DNA of 64,000 bases, taken from the NCBI GenBank assembly GCA_963731205.1, contig CAVSUJ010000001.1, forward strand, positions 496,001 to 560,000, read 5' to 3'. The first letter of the stretch is position 1. Every line of letters starts with the position of its first letter. The translations under genes and the position numbers were made by a program. Shown piece after piece: positions 17,491 through 25,543 of the stretch. This stretch comes from DATAZK01 sp963731205 (GTDB lineage: Bacteria; Actinomycetota; Actinomycetes; Frankiales; Frankiaceae). The notes below the pieces were generated by a model. That model was not told the origin of the DNA. It saw only the letters and a list, made by a program, of their open reading frames with translations, and made no database searches.

Positions 17491-18204
17491 TCAGGCGCCG
17501 CTGGATCCACTGCCTCCGCCGACCACCGCGTCGGACGACGGCTTGCGGCGGCTTCGGCTTTTCTTCTTGGGCGGGAGCAGGTCCTCGATGCTGCCGCCGT
17601 TGTCGTTGACGCGCAGGGCGAACGAGCGCAGTTCGGCATAGCGGATGACGGTCACCGAGCACGGGTCGACGTTGATGCGCTGGAAGAGATCGAGGTGCAT
17701 GCCCAGGGCGTCAGCGACGACCGCCTTGATGACATCGCCGTGGCTGCAGGCGAGCCAGGTCGCGTCGGGCCCGGCCTCGGCGCTGATCTTGGCGTCCCAC
17801 TCCCGGAGGGCGGTGACGGCACGGGCCTGCGTGTCGCGTAAGGCCTCGCCCTCGGGGCCAGGGAAGACGACCGCGCTCGGGTTGTTCTGCACGACCTTCC
17901 AGAGCGGGTCCTTGGCGAGCACCTTCAGCTCCTGGCCGGTCCAGTCGCCGTAGCGGCATTCGCCGATCCGCTCGTCGACGGAGATCGACAACCCGCGTCC
18001 TTCGGCAACGGCCGCGGCGGTCTCCTGGCAGCGATCCAGCGGGCTGGAGACGATCGCAGCGAGCGGCAGCGGCGCCAGGCGTTCGGCGACGCGCTTGGCC
18101 TGCGCGATGCCGCGATCGTCCAGCGAGATGCCCGGGGTCCAGCCGGCGAGCCGGGGACCGGTCATCGCCGTCAGGCCGTGGCGCAGGAGCACGATGTTCG
18201 TCAT
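17491..18204 (-). CDS. Histidine phosphatase, MSMEG_4193 type
   Basis: 237 aa. It is a phosphoglycerate-mutase-like phosphatase. The catalytic LLRHGLTAMTG is at residues 6-16, the second His is in WLACSHGDVIKAVV, and SSPLDRCQETA carries the phosphate-binding Arg. The C-terminal VNDNGGSIEDLLPPKKK...SDAVVGGGSG tail is typical of the MSMEG_4193 subfamily. The substrate is unknown. Co-directional with SCO1664-like and mshC, it is probably the first gene of this small operon. Confidence 0.92.
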   Translation of the reverse strand: MTNIVLLRHGLTAMTGPRLAGWTPGISLDDRGIAQAKRVAERLAPLPLAAIVSSPLDRCQETAAAVAEGRGLSISVDERIGECRYGDWTGQELKVLAKDPLWKVVQNNPSAVVFPGPEGEALRDTQARAVTALREWDAKISAEAGPDATWLACSHGDVIKAVVADALGMHLDLFQRINVDPCSVTVIRYAELRSFALRVNDNGGSIEDLLPPKKKSRSRRKPSSDAVVGGGSGSSGA

Positions 18205-18240
18205 CGGGTCCTGTCTACATCGTGCGTGGCGAATGTGCGC

Positions 18241-19062
18241 CTAGAGCGTCCCCACGGCGAGCAGGATGAAGATGACGATTCCAGCCACCACCCGGTACGG
18301 CACGAACCACGTGATCTTGTGTCCGGCGACGAAGCGCAGCAGCCAGGCGACCGACGCATAGGCCACGACGAAGGCGATCGCCGTGCCGACGAGGGTCTTC
18401 CCCACCCCGACCCCGTGCCCGCTGAGTGCTTTGGGTAGTTCGAGCACGGTCGCCGCCGTGAGCGCCGGGATCGCCAGGAAGAAGGAGAGCCGGGTCGCCG
18501 ACACCCGATCGATCCCGCGGAAGAGGCCGGCGCTGATCGTCGCCCCCGATCGGGAGACCCCTGGCACCAGGGCGAAGCACTGCATGACGCCCATGACGAT
18601 GGCGTCGCGCACACCCAGCGCCCGCTCGTCGCGATTTTGTCTCGCGCGCCGTTCGGCCACGATGAGCACGGCTGACCAGACGATGAGCGCGGTCGCGATG
18701 ACCGCGACATTGCGAAGGGGTCCCTCGATCGCGTGCTTTGCCGCGATGCCCACGATGGCAATCGGGATCGTGCCGATCACGACGAAACCGGCTTCCCGGG
18801 CGGCGGGCTCCGAGCGACGCGCCGGATCGCGGATGGCCATGACTCCGGCCACGATGAGCCGCCAGATGTCGCGCCTGAAGTAGATCAGCACCGCGATGAT
18901 GGCGCCGAACTGGATCACAGCCGTGAATGCGGTGATCGACTTGTCGTCGATCTTCAGGTTGAACAGCTTCTCGGTGACGGTGAGGTGGCCGGTGCTGGAG
19001 ACAGGGAGAAATTCGGTGACTCCCTCGACAACGCCGAGCACGGACGCCTGGAGGTAATTCAG
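18241..19062 (-). CDS. uppP: UppP, undecaprenyl-diphosphatase (BacA)
   Basis: This integral membrane enzyme recycles the peptidoglycan lipid carrier. EGVTEFLPVSSTGHL near the N-terminus and the second motif PGVSRSGATI are the two active-site signatures, and about seven helices follow. GTG 19041 is the first ordinary start codon, but it would begin within the conserved first helix. The frame continues upstream as LNYLQAS before VLGVVEGV, exactly like the family's usual MNYLQA start, with a GGGAG ribosome site before a CTG at 19062. No ATG, GTG or TTG lies between there and the upstream stop. I therefore place the start at CTG (273 aa). Confidence 0.9.
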   Translation of the reverse strand: MNYLQASVLGVVEGVTEFLPVSSTGHLTVTEKLFNLKIDDKSITAFTAVIQFGAIIAVLIYFRRDIWRLIVAGVMAIRDPARRSEPAAREAGFVVIGTIPIAIVGIAAKHAIEGPLRNVAVIATALIVWSAVLIVAERRARQNRDERALGVRDAIVMGVMQCFALVPGVSRSGATISAGLFRGIDRVSATRLSFFLAIPALTAATVLELPKALSGHGVGVGKTLVGTAIAFVVAYASVAWLLRFVAGHKITWFVPYRVVAGIVIFILLAVGTL

Positions 19063-19113
19063 GATCTGCTCCCGCCTACGGTCGGGCGCCGATGCGAACG
19101 CCCGTGGTCACCG

Positions 19114-19119
19114 TAAGGT
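19114..19119 (+). promoter_or_regulatory. -10 box TAAGGT of the aldo/keto reductase gene
   Basis: TAAGGT ends eight bases before GTG 19128. This supports that start over the ATG at 19092, which lies upstream of the box. Confidence 0.35.
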
Positions 19120-19127
19120 CAGAGCTC

Positions 19128-20114
19128 GTGGAACACCGGCGGTTGGGCCAGAGCGGGCTGGTCGTGTCGCGGCTCGCGCTCGGCACGATGGGTTGGGGAC
19201 GCGATTGCGACGAAGACGTCGCGCAAGCGCAGCTGGCGGCCTTCCGGGAAGCCGGCGGGACCCTCATCGACACCGCAGACGTCTACGGCAACGGCGAGTC
19301 CGAGCGCATGCTCGGGGCGCTGATGCGCGGCAGTGCCCGGGCCGAGCTCGTGATCGCCACCAAGGCGGGCGCGCGCTCGGGTGACGGCCCGCTCTCGACC
19401 GGCACGTCAAGGCGCCGGCTGCTCGCCGCCCTCGACGGATCGCTGAACCGGCTGCGCACCGATCACGTCGATCTCTGGCAGGTCCACACCTGGCATCCCG
19501 ACACCCCGCTTGAGGAGACGCTCGCCGCGCTCGACTACGCCGTCTCCAGCGGGCGCGCGCGCTACGTCGGCGTCTCGAACTACTCGGGCTGGCAGACCGC
19601 GAAGGCGGCCGCTCACCAGCGCAGCACGCCGGGCCGGGCACCGCTCGTCTCGACCCAGATGGAGTACTCGCTGCTCGCCCGCGGTATCGAACGCGAGGTC
19701 ATCCCCGCCGCGCTCGATGCCGGGATCGGGCTGCTGCCGTGGTCGCCGCTGGGCCGCGGGGTGCTGGCCGGCACGTACGGCCGCGCGCGTGAGACCGCAC
19801 CCTCCGGATCGCGCGCCGCCTCCCCCACCTGGGGCCGGTTCGTCGAGCCCTACCTCACCGACGAGTCCGCCCGCGTCGTCGAAGCTGTGCGCACGGCCGC
19901 CAAGGGCCTCGGCGTGAGTCCGGTCGCCGTCGCCATCGCCTGGGTCCGCGACCGCCCGGCCGTCACCGCACCGATCGTGGGAGCGCGGACCGAGGCACAA
20001 CTCGTCGCGTCGCTGCAATCGGAAGAGCTGACCCTGCCCGCGTCGATCCGCAGCGCGCTGGACGACGTCTCCGCCCCGGAGATCGGCTACCCCGAGCGCC
20101 TGCCCTGGGGCTGA
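19128..20114 (+). CDS. Aldo/keto reductase
   Basis: 328 aa from the preferred GTG. It starts EHRRLGQSGLVVSRLALGTMGWG, a standard AKR N-terminus. The catalytic Tyr is in IDTADVYGNGESE, the Lys in ELVIATKAG, and the His in DLWQVHTWHPDTPLEET. The C-terminal NADPH segment is APIVGARTEAQL. It reduces an unidentified aldehyde or ketone in the cytoplasm. The frame opens at ATG 19092, but a -10-like box between the two starts and the family's usual N-terminus favour 19128. It is divergent from uppP. Confidence 0.92.
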   Translation: MEHRRLGQSGLVVSRLALGTMGWGRDCDEDVAQAQLAAFREAGGTLIDTADVYGNGESERMLGALMRGSARAELVIATKAGARSGDGPLSTGTSRRRLLAALDGSLNRLRTDHVDLWQVHTWHPDTPLEETLAALDYAVSSGRARYVGVSNYSGWQTAKAAAHQRSTPGRAPLVSTQMEYSLLARGIEREVIPAALDAGIGLLPWSPLGRGVLAGTYGRARETAPSGSRAASPTWGRFVEPYLTDESARVVEAVRTAAKGLGVSPVAVAIAWVRDRPAVTAPIVGARTEAQLVASLQSEELTLPASIRSALDDVSAPEIGYPERLPWG

Positions 20115-20169
20115 GCATCCGACTGCCCGCGCGGCTGTGTATAACCGCGGGCGGCCGGGCTGCGAGCCG

Positions 20170-20175
20170 TAGCCT
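20170..20175 (+). promoter_or_regulatory. -10 box TAGCCT of the RecD-like gene, likely leaderless
   Basis: TAGCCT ends exactly six bases before GTG 20182, and no ribosome site is present between them. Confidence 0.45.
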
Positions 20176-20181
20176 GCCATC

Positions 20182-22188
20182 GTGACGTCTCCGGCGGCCG
20201 AGATCTTCACGGCGTTCTGCGCGGCCGGGCTCTGGCCGGGGATGGGCAAGGCGCTGCGCGAGAAGTTGCCTGCCGCCGGGATCCATGAGCCTGCAGATGT
20301 CACGGAAGACGCGCTGGCTGCGGTTCCGGGCCTGTCGGCGCGACGCGCGGCCAAGCTCATGGTCGACTTCGCCCGCGCCCGCCCGACCTATGACGTGGTC
20401 GCGCTGCTGCTGCCTGCCGAGCTGCCCGCGCGACTCGCAGGCGGTGCGCTCGGTGCTCTGGGGCCCGGCGCGGCAGCCGTCCTCGGCGACGACCCGTGGC
20501 GGCTGCTCGACGGCGGTGAGGCCGACCTGCGACAGGCCGACCGGCTGGCGAGCACGCTCGGTAAGGGCCGAGCCGAGCCGAGCCGCGGTCCGGCCGTACT
20601 CGTGCACCTGCTGATGCTCGCCGCGCGGGCCGGAGACACGTCCGCCCCCGCCGACGTCCTGCTCAGCGGCGCCTTCAGCCGCGGCGTCCCGGATCCTGCC
20701 GACGCATTGGAGCGCGCGGTCGAATCCGGCCGGGTCGTCATCGACGAGCCGGCTGGTGACGCCGGCGAGCGTGACGCCCGCCAGCGGTTGGTGACGCTCC
20801 CGCGCTACGCGAATGCCGAGGAGTCGCTTGCCGAGGGGCTGGCGAGGTTGAACGCGTCGGCGAAGCCGATCGGGGAGCCCGACGCTCTCGGCGTGACGGG
20901 TCTGGATGATGCGCAGCGGGCGGCTGTCGTCGCGGCCCTCGTCAACGGCGTGAGCCTGCTGACCGGCGGCCCCGGAACCGGCAAGAGCCGCACCGTGTCG
21001 GCGGTCGTGGAGCTGGCCAACGCGCGCGGCTGCACGATCGCGCTGGCCGCGCCCACCGGACGCGCGGCTAAACGGCTCGAGGAGCTCACCGGGCAGAGCG
21101 CGTCGACGGTGCACCGGCTGCTCGGCGCGCAACCCGTTCGCGAGACGGGGCCCAATGGCGGCCAGGTCTTCACCCGGGGCGACGGCTGGCCGCTCGACGC
21201 GGATGTTGTGGTGGTCGACGAGGCCTCGATGCTCGACGCCGAACTCGCGGCAGCGGTCGTCCAGGCTTGCCGCGACGGCACCCACCTGCTGCTGGTCGGC
21301 GATCCCGCTCAGCTGCCGAGCATCGGTCCCGGCCGGGTGCTCGGCGATCTCGTCGACTCGGGCACGGTCGTCACCACCGAGCTGCTCACCCTTTACCGGC
21401 AGGCGGAGGGCGGCACCATCGCCAGCCTCGCGACCGCGGTGCGGGGTGGCACGCTGCCCGCCGTCGAGGATCCGGAGCGCGAGGTCGTCATCGTCCCCAG
21501 CCGCGACAGCACCGACGCCGCCCGGCGCGTCGTCCAGCTGGTGACCGATTCGATCCCGCGCGTGCTCGGCATCCCCAGCGCCGACATCCAGGTCGTCACC
21601 CCGGTCCACCGCGGGCCTGCCGGCACCGAGGCGCTGAACCTGGCGCTGAAGGAGGTGCTGAATCCGACGGCAGCCGCCGCGCCGGCTCCCAAGGGACGCA
21701 AGGGGGTCAGCCCAGCGCGCCGCTTCGACGTCGGCGACCGGATCGTCGCGATTGCCAACCACCTGGACGAGGGCTTCGCCAACGGTGAGGTCGGCACGGT
21801 CACGGCGCGCAATTCCGACGGTCTGGTCATCACCTTCAGCGGCATTCCCGTCACCGTTCCGGTGACGTCGTGGAGCGACCTTCGTCATGGCTGGGCCATA
21901 ACTGTTCACCGCTCGCAGGGCAGCGAGTGGCCTGCTGTCGTCGTGGTGCTGCCGCCGGAGTCGGGTGGGCTGCTCACCCGGCCGCTGGTGTACACCGCCC
22001 TGACCCGCGCTCAGCGCCATCTTTCGGTGGTGCCTGCGGTCGGCGGCGCGCTCGCCCGTGCCGTTCGGGAAAACGGTGGCCGTCCTCGCGTGACGCGCCT
22101 TCCCGGCCTCCTCGAAGACGCGTTCAGCCGGACGGATTCGTCAGGCGTGGACGGGGCAGGTTTGTCAGGTACGCATCAGCCAAGGTAG
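20182..22188 (+). CDS. recD2: RecD2-like SF1B ATP-dependent helicase
   Basis: 668 aa. This 5'-3' DNA helicase acts in repair and is not part of RecBCD. The N-terminal part has helix-hairpin-helix-like stretches (LREKLPAAGIHEPADVTEDALAAVPGLSARRAAKL). The motor motifs are Walker A LLTGGPGTGKSRT near residue 265, VVVDEASMLDAEL (motif II), LLVGDPAQLPSIGPG (III), and the C-terminal VTPVHRGPAGTEALN and AITVHRSQGSEW plus YTALTRAQ. It is somewhat shorter than classic RecD2. It stands alone with its own promoter, followed by a glycosyltransferase gene 36 bases on. Confidence 0.93.
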   Translation: MTSPAAEIFTAFCAAGLWPGMGKALREKLPAAGIHEPADVTEDALAAVPGLSARRAAKLMVDFARARPTYDVVALLLPAELPARLAGGALGALGPGAAAVLGDDPWRLLDGGEADLRQADRLASTLGKGRAEPSRGPAVLVHLLMLAARAGDTSAPADVLLSGAFSRGVPDPADALERAVESGRVVIDEPAGDAGERDARQRLVTLPRYANAEESLAEGLARLNASAKPIGEPDALGVTGLDDAQRAAVVAALVNGVSLLTGGPGTGKSRTVSAVVELANARGCTIALAAPTGRAAKRLEELTGQSASTVHRLLGAQPVRETGPNGGQVFTRGDGWPLDADVVVVDEASMLDAELAAAVVQACRDGTHLLLVGDPAQLPSIGPGRVLGDLVDSGTVVTTELLTLYRQAEGGTIASLATAVRGGTLPAVEDPEREVVIVPSRDSTDAARRVVQLVTDSIPRVLGIPSADIQVVTPVHRGPAGTEALNLALKEVLNPTAAAAPAPKGRKGVSPARRFDVGDRIVAIANHLDEGFANGEVGTVTARNSDGLVITFSGIPVTVPVTSWSDLRHGWAITVHRSQGSEWPAVVVVLPPESGGLLTRPLVYTALTRAQRHLSVVPAVGGALARAVRENGGRPRVTRLPGLLEDAFSRTDSSGVDGAGLSGTHQPR

Positions 22189-22224
22189 GTAGCCTGTGCC
22201 GATGATCGAGCGGGGTGGCGCTGC

Positions 22225-23979
22225 GTGAGCGCCCCGGTCGAGCCACGTCGGCAGGATCTCGAGACCACCCTCGCGGCCCCGCTCCCCGCGCCCGCCGGAG
22301 CCGTCGAAACGGTCGACACGGCAGACACGGTCGAGGCGCCGCCGAAGCCCCGCGAGACCGAAGCCGCCGCGCCCGCCGCGCCCGGCCGCAGGGAGCGTCT
22401 CACCGGCGGCATCAGGAGCTGGCTCGGCCGGCAGCGTCCGCTCCCCTGGCTGATCGCACTCGTCGTGGTCGCCGTCGCCGTCGGATCGGTGCTGCGCTTC
22501 ATCACCAGCAGCCACATCTGGCTGGACGAGGCCCTCACCGTCGAGATCTCCGGACGCCACCTGCCGCAGCTGTTCGGTGCACTGCGCCACGACGGTTCGC
22601 CGCCGCTGTACTACCTGCTGCTGCACTACTGGATGGACCTGTTCGGCACGGGCGACGTCGCGGTGCGGGCGCTGTCCGGAGTGCTCAGCCTGGGCACGCT
22701 GCCGCTCGCCTGGTTTGCCGGCCGCCGGGTTGCCCGCGTCGCCTCATCGTTCGGGCACATCGAGCCACACGCCGTCGATCGCACGGGCACCGCCGTCCTG
22801 CTGCTGTTCGCGACCTCGCCGTACATGATCCGTTACGGCACCGAGACGCGGATGTACTCGCTGGTCGTCTTCCTGGTGCTGCTGTTCGCCATCGTGCTGG
22901 CGCGGGCGCTCGAGCAGCCGAGCCTGCGACGCTGGGCTGCCCTCACCGCCACGACGGCGGCACTGGCCTACACGCACTACTGGACGCTGCTGATGCTGGC
23001 GAGCGTCGCCTTCTTCCTGCTGCTGCAGGCGCGTCGCCGCCGCCATTACCGCAAGCTGTGTCTACAGGCGTTTTACGCCATGCTTGCTGCCGGGGTGTTC
23101 TTCCTGCCGTGGCTTCCGACGTTCGTGTTCCAGATGCTGCACACCGGAACCCCGTGGGCGGCACAGGTACACGCCGAGGTGCTGCTCGACACGGTCTTCT
23201 CGTGGGCCGGCCCGGCGTCGGCCGGAGCGCTGCTCGCGCTCGTGCTGCTCCTGATGGCGTTCATCGGCTACACCGCGCGTCCGGGGGGCGATGGGCTGCA
23301 CCTGCAACTGTCGGGCCGGGTGCCCGGTCGCTACCTCGTGGCGATGTGGCTGGCCCCTCTGGTGCTCGCCTACGGCGCCTTCGCGTTCGGCGGCAGCGCG
23401 TATGCCGAGCGCTACACGGGGATCTCGCTGCCGCCGTTCCTGCTCCTTGCGGGTCTGGGGATCGGGCTGCTGCCCTCGCGCGCGACCGTCTCCGGCTTGC
23501 TGGCGCTGATCAGCGTGCTCGGCCTGGTCGGCGGGCGGTCGCTGAACGGAGACGAGCGCACGAATGCGGCCGAGGTCGCCACCCGTATCCAGCAGCAGGC
23601 GCGTCCCGGCGATGTCGTCGGCTACTGCCCCGACCAGCTCGCTCCCGCGGTGCATCGAATGCTGGTGCGGGCGAAGGTCACCGGCCTCACCGAGGTCTCC
23701 TTTGCTGACGCGAGCGGCCCGGCCCTCGTCGACTGGGTCGACTACGCCAAGCGCATGGAGGCCGCCAGCCCGACGGCGTTCGCCGCGGAACTGGACAAGC
23801 TGGCCGGTCCTGACGGGTCGATCTACCTCGTGAGCGCCGATGGCTACCGCACGCTCGGCGACGACTGCTCCGAGGTGGCCGACCAGCTAGCCGCTCTCGG
23901 GCGCGATCCGGTGGCCCAGGTCGGCCGGCGCCGGCTGCTGGAGTCCTCGACGCTGGTGCGCTTCTCCACCAAGCGCTGA
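22225..23979 (+). CDS. GT39-like membrane glycosyltransferase (paralog 1)
   Basis: 584 aa. A charged Ala/Pro-rich cytoplasmic N-terminus (about 70 residues) precedes about ten transmembrane helices. The first extracellular loop has IWLDEALTVEIS (catalytic Asp region of GT-C enzymes) and HDGSPPLYYLLLHYWMDLFG, typical of PMT/ArnT-like glycosyltransferases that use polyprenyl-phosphate sugars. A soluble C-terminal domain includes VGYCPDQLAPAVHRML. The GT39-like gene at 27080 is a clear paralog with the same landmarks. The GTG start has a GGGGTGG site. The 3' end overlaps the convergent GT87-like gene by 93 bases. Confidence 0.88.
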   Translation: MSAPVEPRRQDLETTLAAPLPAPAGAVETVDTADTVEAPPKPRETEAAAPAAPGRRERLTGGIRSWLGRQRPLPWLIALVVVAVAVGSVLRFITSSHIWLDEALTVEISGRHLPQLFGALRHDGSPPLYYLLLHYWMDLFGTGDVAVRALSGVLSLGTLPLAWFAGRRVARVASSFGHIEPHAVDRTGTAVLLLFATSPYMIRYGTETRMYSLVVFLVLLFAIVLARALEQPSLRRWAALTATTAALAYTHYWTLLMLASVAFFLLLQARRRRHYRKLCLQAFYAMLAAGVFFLPWLPTFVFQMLHTGTPWAAQVHAEVLLDTVFSWAGPASAGALLALVLLLMAFIGYTARPGGDGLHLQLSGRVPGRYLVAMWLAPLVLAYGAFAFGGSAYAERYTGISLPPFLLLAGLGIGLLPSRATVSGLLALISVLGLVGGRSLNGDERTNAAEVATRIQQQARPGDVVGYCPDQLAPAVHRMLVRAKVTGLTEVSFADASGPALVDWVDYAKRMEAASPTAFAAELDKLAGPDGSIYLVSADGYRTLGDDCSEVADQLAALGRDPVAQVGRRRLLESSTLVRFSTKR

Positions 23980-25377
23980 TTCACCCGGCGGCTGTGGCGG
24001 CCCTGCGGGCTGCCCGGCGCGTACGCACACGGCCAGCACCACCAGCGCCATCCCCAGCGTGTAGTGGTTGAAGAAGGACTGGGTGTTGGTGATGTCGAGC
24101 GCCAGCACGAGCAGCCCGGCACCCGCACAGAAACCGAAGGCGTCACCCCGTACGCGCCAGGCAATCGCGTACGCGATCAGGAGCCCGAGGCCGGTGAGGG
24201 CGAAGCCGGGATCGTGGCCGAATTCCTTGTGGATCCAGGTGGCGATGCACAGCGCATCGGCGCGGTAGCCGAGGCCGGTGTTGGCGTCGACGGCGTCGTG
24301 CCAGAAGTCGTGCGGTCCCGCGATGATCCACGGCAGGACGAGCAGCAAGGCGCCGCCGGCGGAGAGCAGCGTGCGGCGCAGCCCGAAGCGCGGCCACAGG
24401 GCGGCGAGCGGCAGCAGCAGGATGATGTGCTGCTTGGACGCGAGGGCGAGCATCAGGCAGGCGATGGCGATGCCGGTGCGTCCGCGTTCGGCAGCGAAGA
24501 CCATCCCGGCCAGCAGTGCGACCAGCAGCGGCTCGGTCCACGAGAGCTGGTCGGCGTACGTCACCTTCGGATGCAGCGCAATGAGCAGCGGCAGCAGCGC
24601 GGGGACGTAACGAACCGGACGGCTCACCCCTTGCGTCAGCCGGCGCGACAGCCACGCGGCGACGGCGAGGGAGGTGACCAGGCCGTAGCGGATGTCGCCG
24701 AAGATCACCCGGAACGGCAGCAGCAGCACCGAGGTCCACGGCAGGTAGGGGTAGACGTCGAACAGGCCGTGCGAGTAGTAGCTGGCGCGGGTGGCCGCCC
24801 ATTGCTGGCGGTACATGTCGTCGCCCGAGAGCAGGCCCTTCGTGCTGCCCTGGAGCAGGAAGAAGACGTCGATGTGGGGCTGTGGCGCGGAGGCGATCAT
24901 CGTGACGCCCGCCGCTGACATGAGCCCGAGCGCCGTCCAGAACGGCCAGTGCCGATCCCGGAGCGCTTCGAGCATCCCGAAGGTGGGCAGCACCGTCGCC
25001 GCCGCGAGCAGCCCGGCGGCCGCGGCCAGCACCTGGGAGGCGGTCCAGCCGGCGCCGTGAGCAAAGTAACGCGGGTGCCAGATCAGCGGCGCCAGGCCGA
25101 CCGTCAAGGCGGCTGCCGCCAGGGCGACGCGACCCGTCCAGGCCGGCGCCGCAGGCAACCGCGAACGGATCCCTGCCCTGCTTCCTGCCGCCGCGACCCC
25201 GGCTCCGACCAGCAGGGTGCCGATCACGACCAGGGCGAGGGACGGCAGCGCGTACCGGCCGTCGTGCGTACCGATACCGAGCGCAACCGCGACCCAGCCA
25301 CCCAGGAGCAAGGCCATCGGCCACTCGCTGATCATGATCATGGGTGCGGGCGCGTCGGACGAAGAGGTGGCCCGCAT
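23887..25377 (-). CDS. GT87-like membrane glycosyltransferase
   Basis: About 496 aa with about eleven hydrophobic helices. The segment DVFFLLQGSTKGLLSGDDMYRQQW, then GLFDVYPYLPWTSVLLLPFRVIFGD, resembles the first loop of polyprenol-phosphate-mannose-dependent GT-C enzymes such as GT87. ALASKQHIILLLPLA is the conserved helix with K and H. It probably transfers a sugar to lipoglycan or a cell-wall glycan. The frame opens at 25473, but ATG 25377 lies just after a TAGCAT -10-like box and is preferred. A 45-residue hydrophilic tail overlaps the neighbouring gene. Confidence 0.8.
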   Translation of the reverse strand: MRATSSSDAPAPMIMISEWPMALLLGGWVAVALGIGTHDGRYALPSLALVVIGTLLVGAGVAAAGSRAGIRSRLPAAPAWTGRVALAAAALTVGLAPLIWHPRYFAHGAGWTASQVLAAAAGLLAAATVLPTFGMLEALRDRHWPFWTALGLMSAAGVTMIASAPQPHIDVFFLLQGSTKGLLSGDDMYRQQWAATRASYYSHGLFDVYPYLPWTSVLLLPFRVIFGDIRYGLVTSLAVAAWLSRRLTQGVSRPVRYVPALLPLLIALHPKVTYADQLSWTEPLLVALLAGMVFAAERGRTGIAIACLMLALASKQHIILLLPLAALWPRFGLRRTLLSAGGALLLVLPWIIAGPHDFWHDAVDANTGLGYRADALCIATWIHKEFGHDPGFALTGLGLLIAYAIAWRVRGDAFGFCAGAGLLVLALDITNTQSFFNHYTLGMALVVLAVCVRAGQPAGPPQPPGESALGGEAHQRRGLQQPAPADLGHRIAPESG

Positions 25378-25543
25378 GTCGGGCACAATGCTAACTGGCG
25401 ACGGTCTGCGGCTCGCCCGAGCGACAGCCCCGGGATGGGCCACGGACGTGCCCGAGGATCGGTCCTCGCGCATCGACGAGCCGTCGCCCGCGCCCCGTCA
25501 GGTGTCGGGGCACGGGACGGAAAGGGAAGGTCGTAGTCGAATC

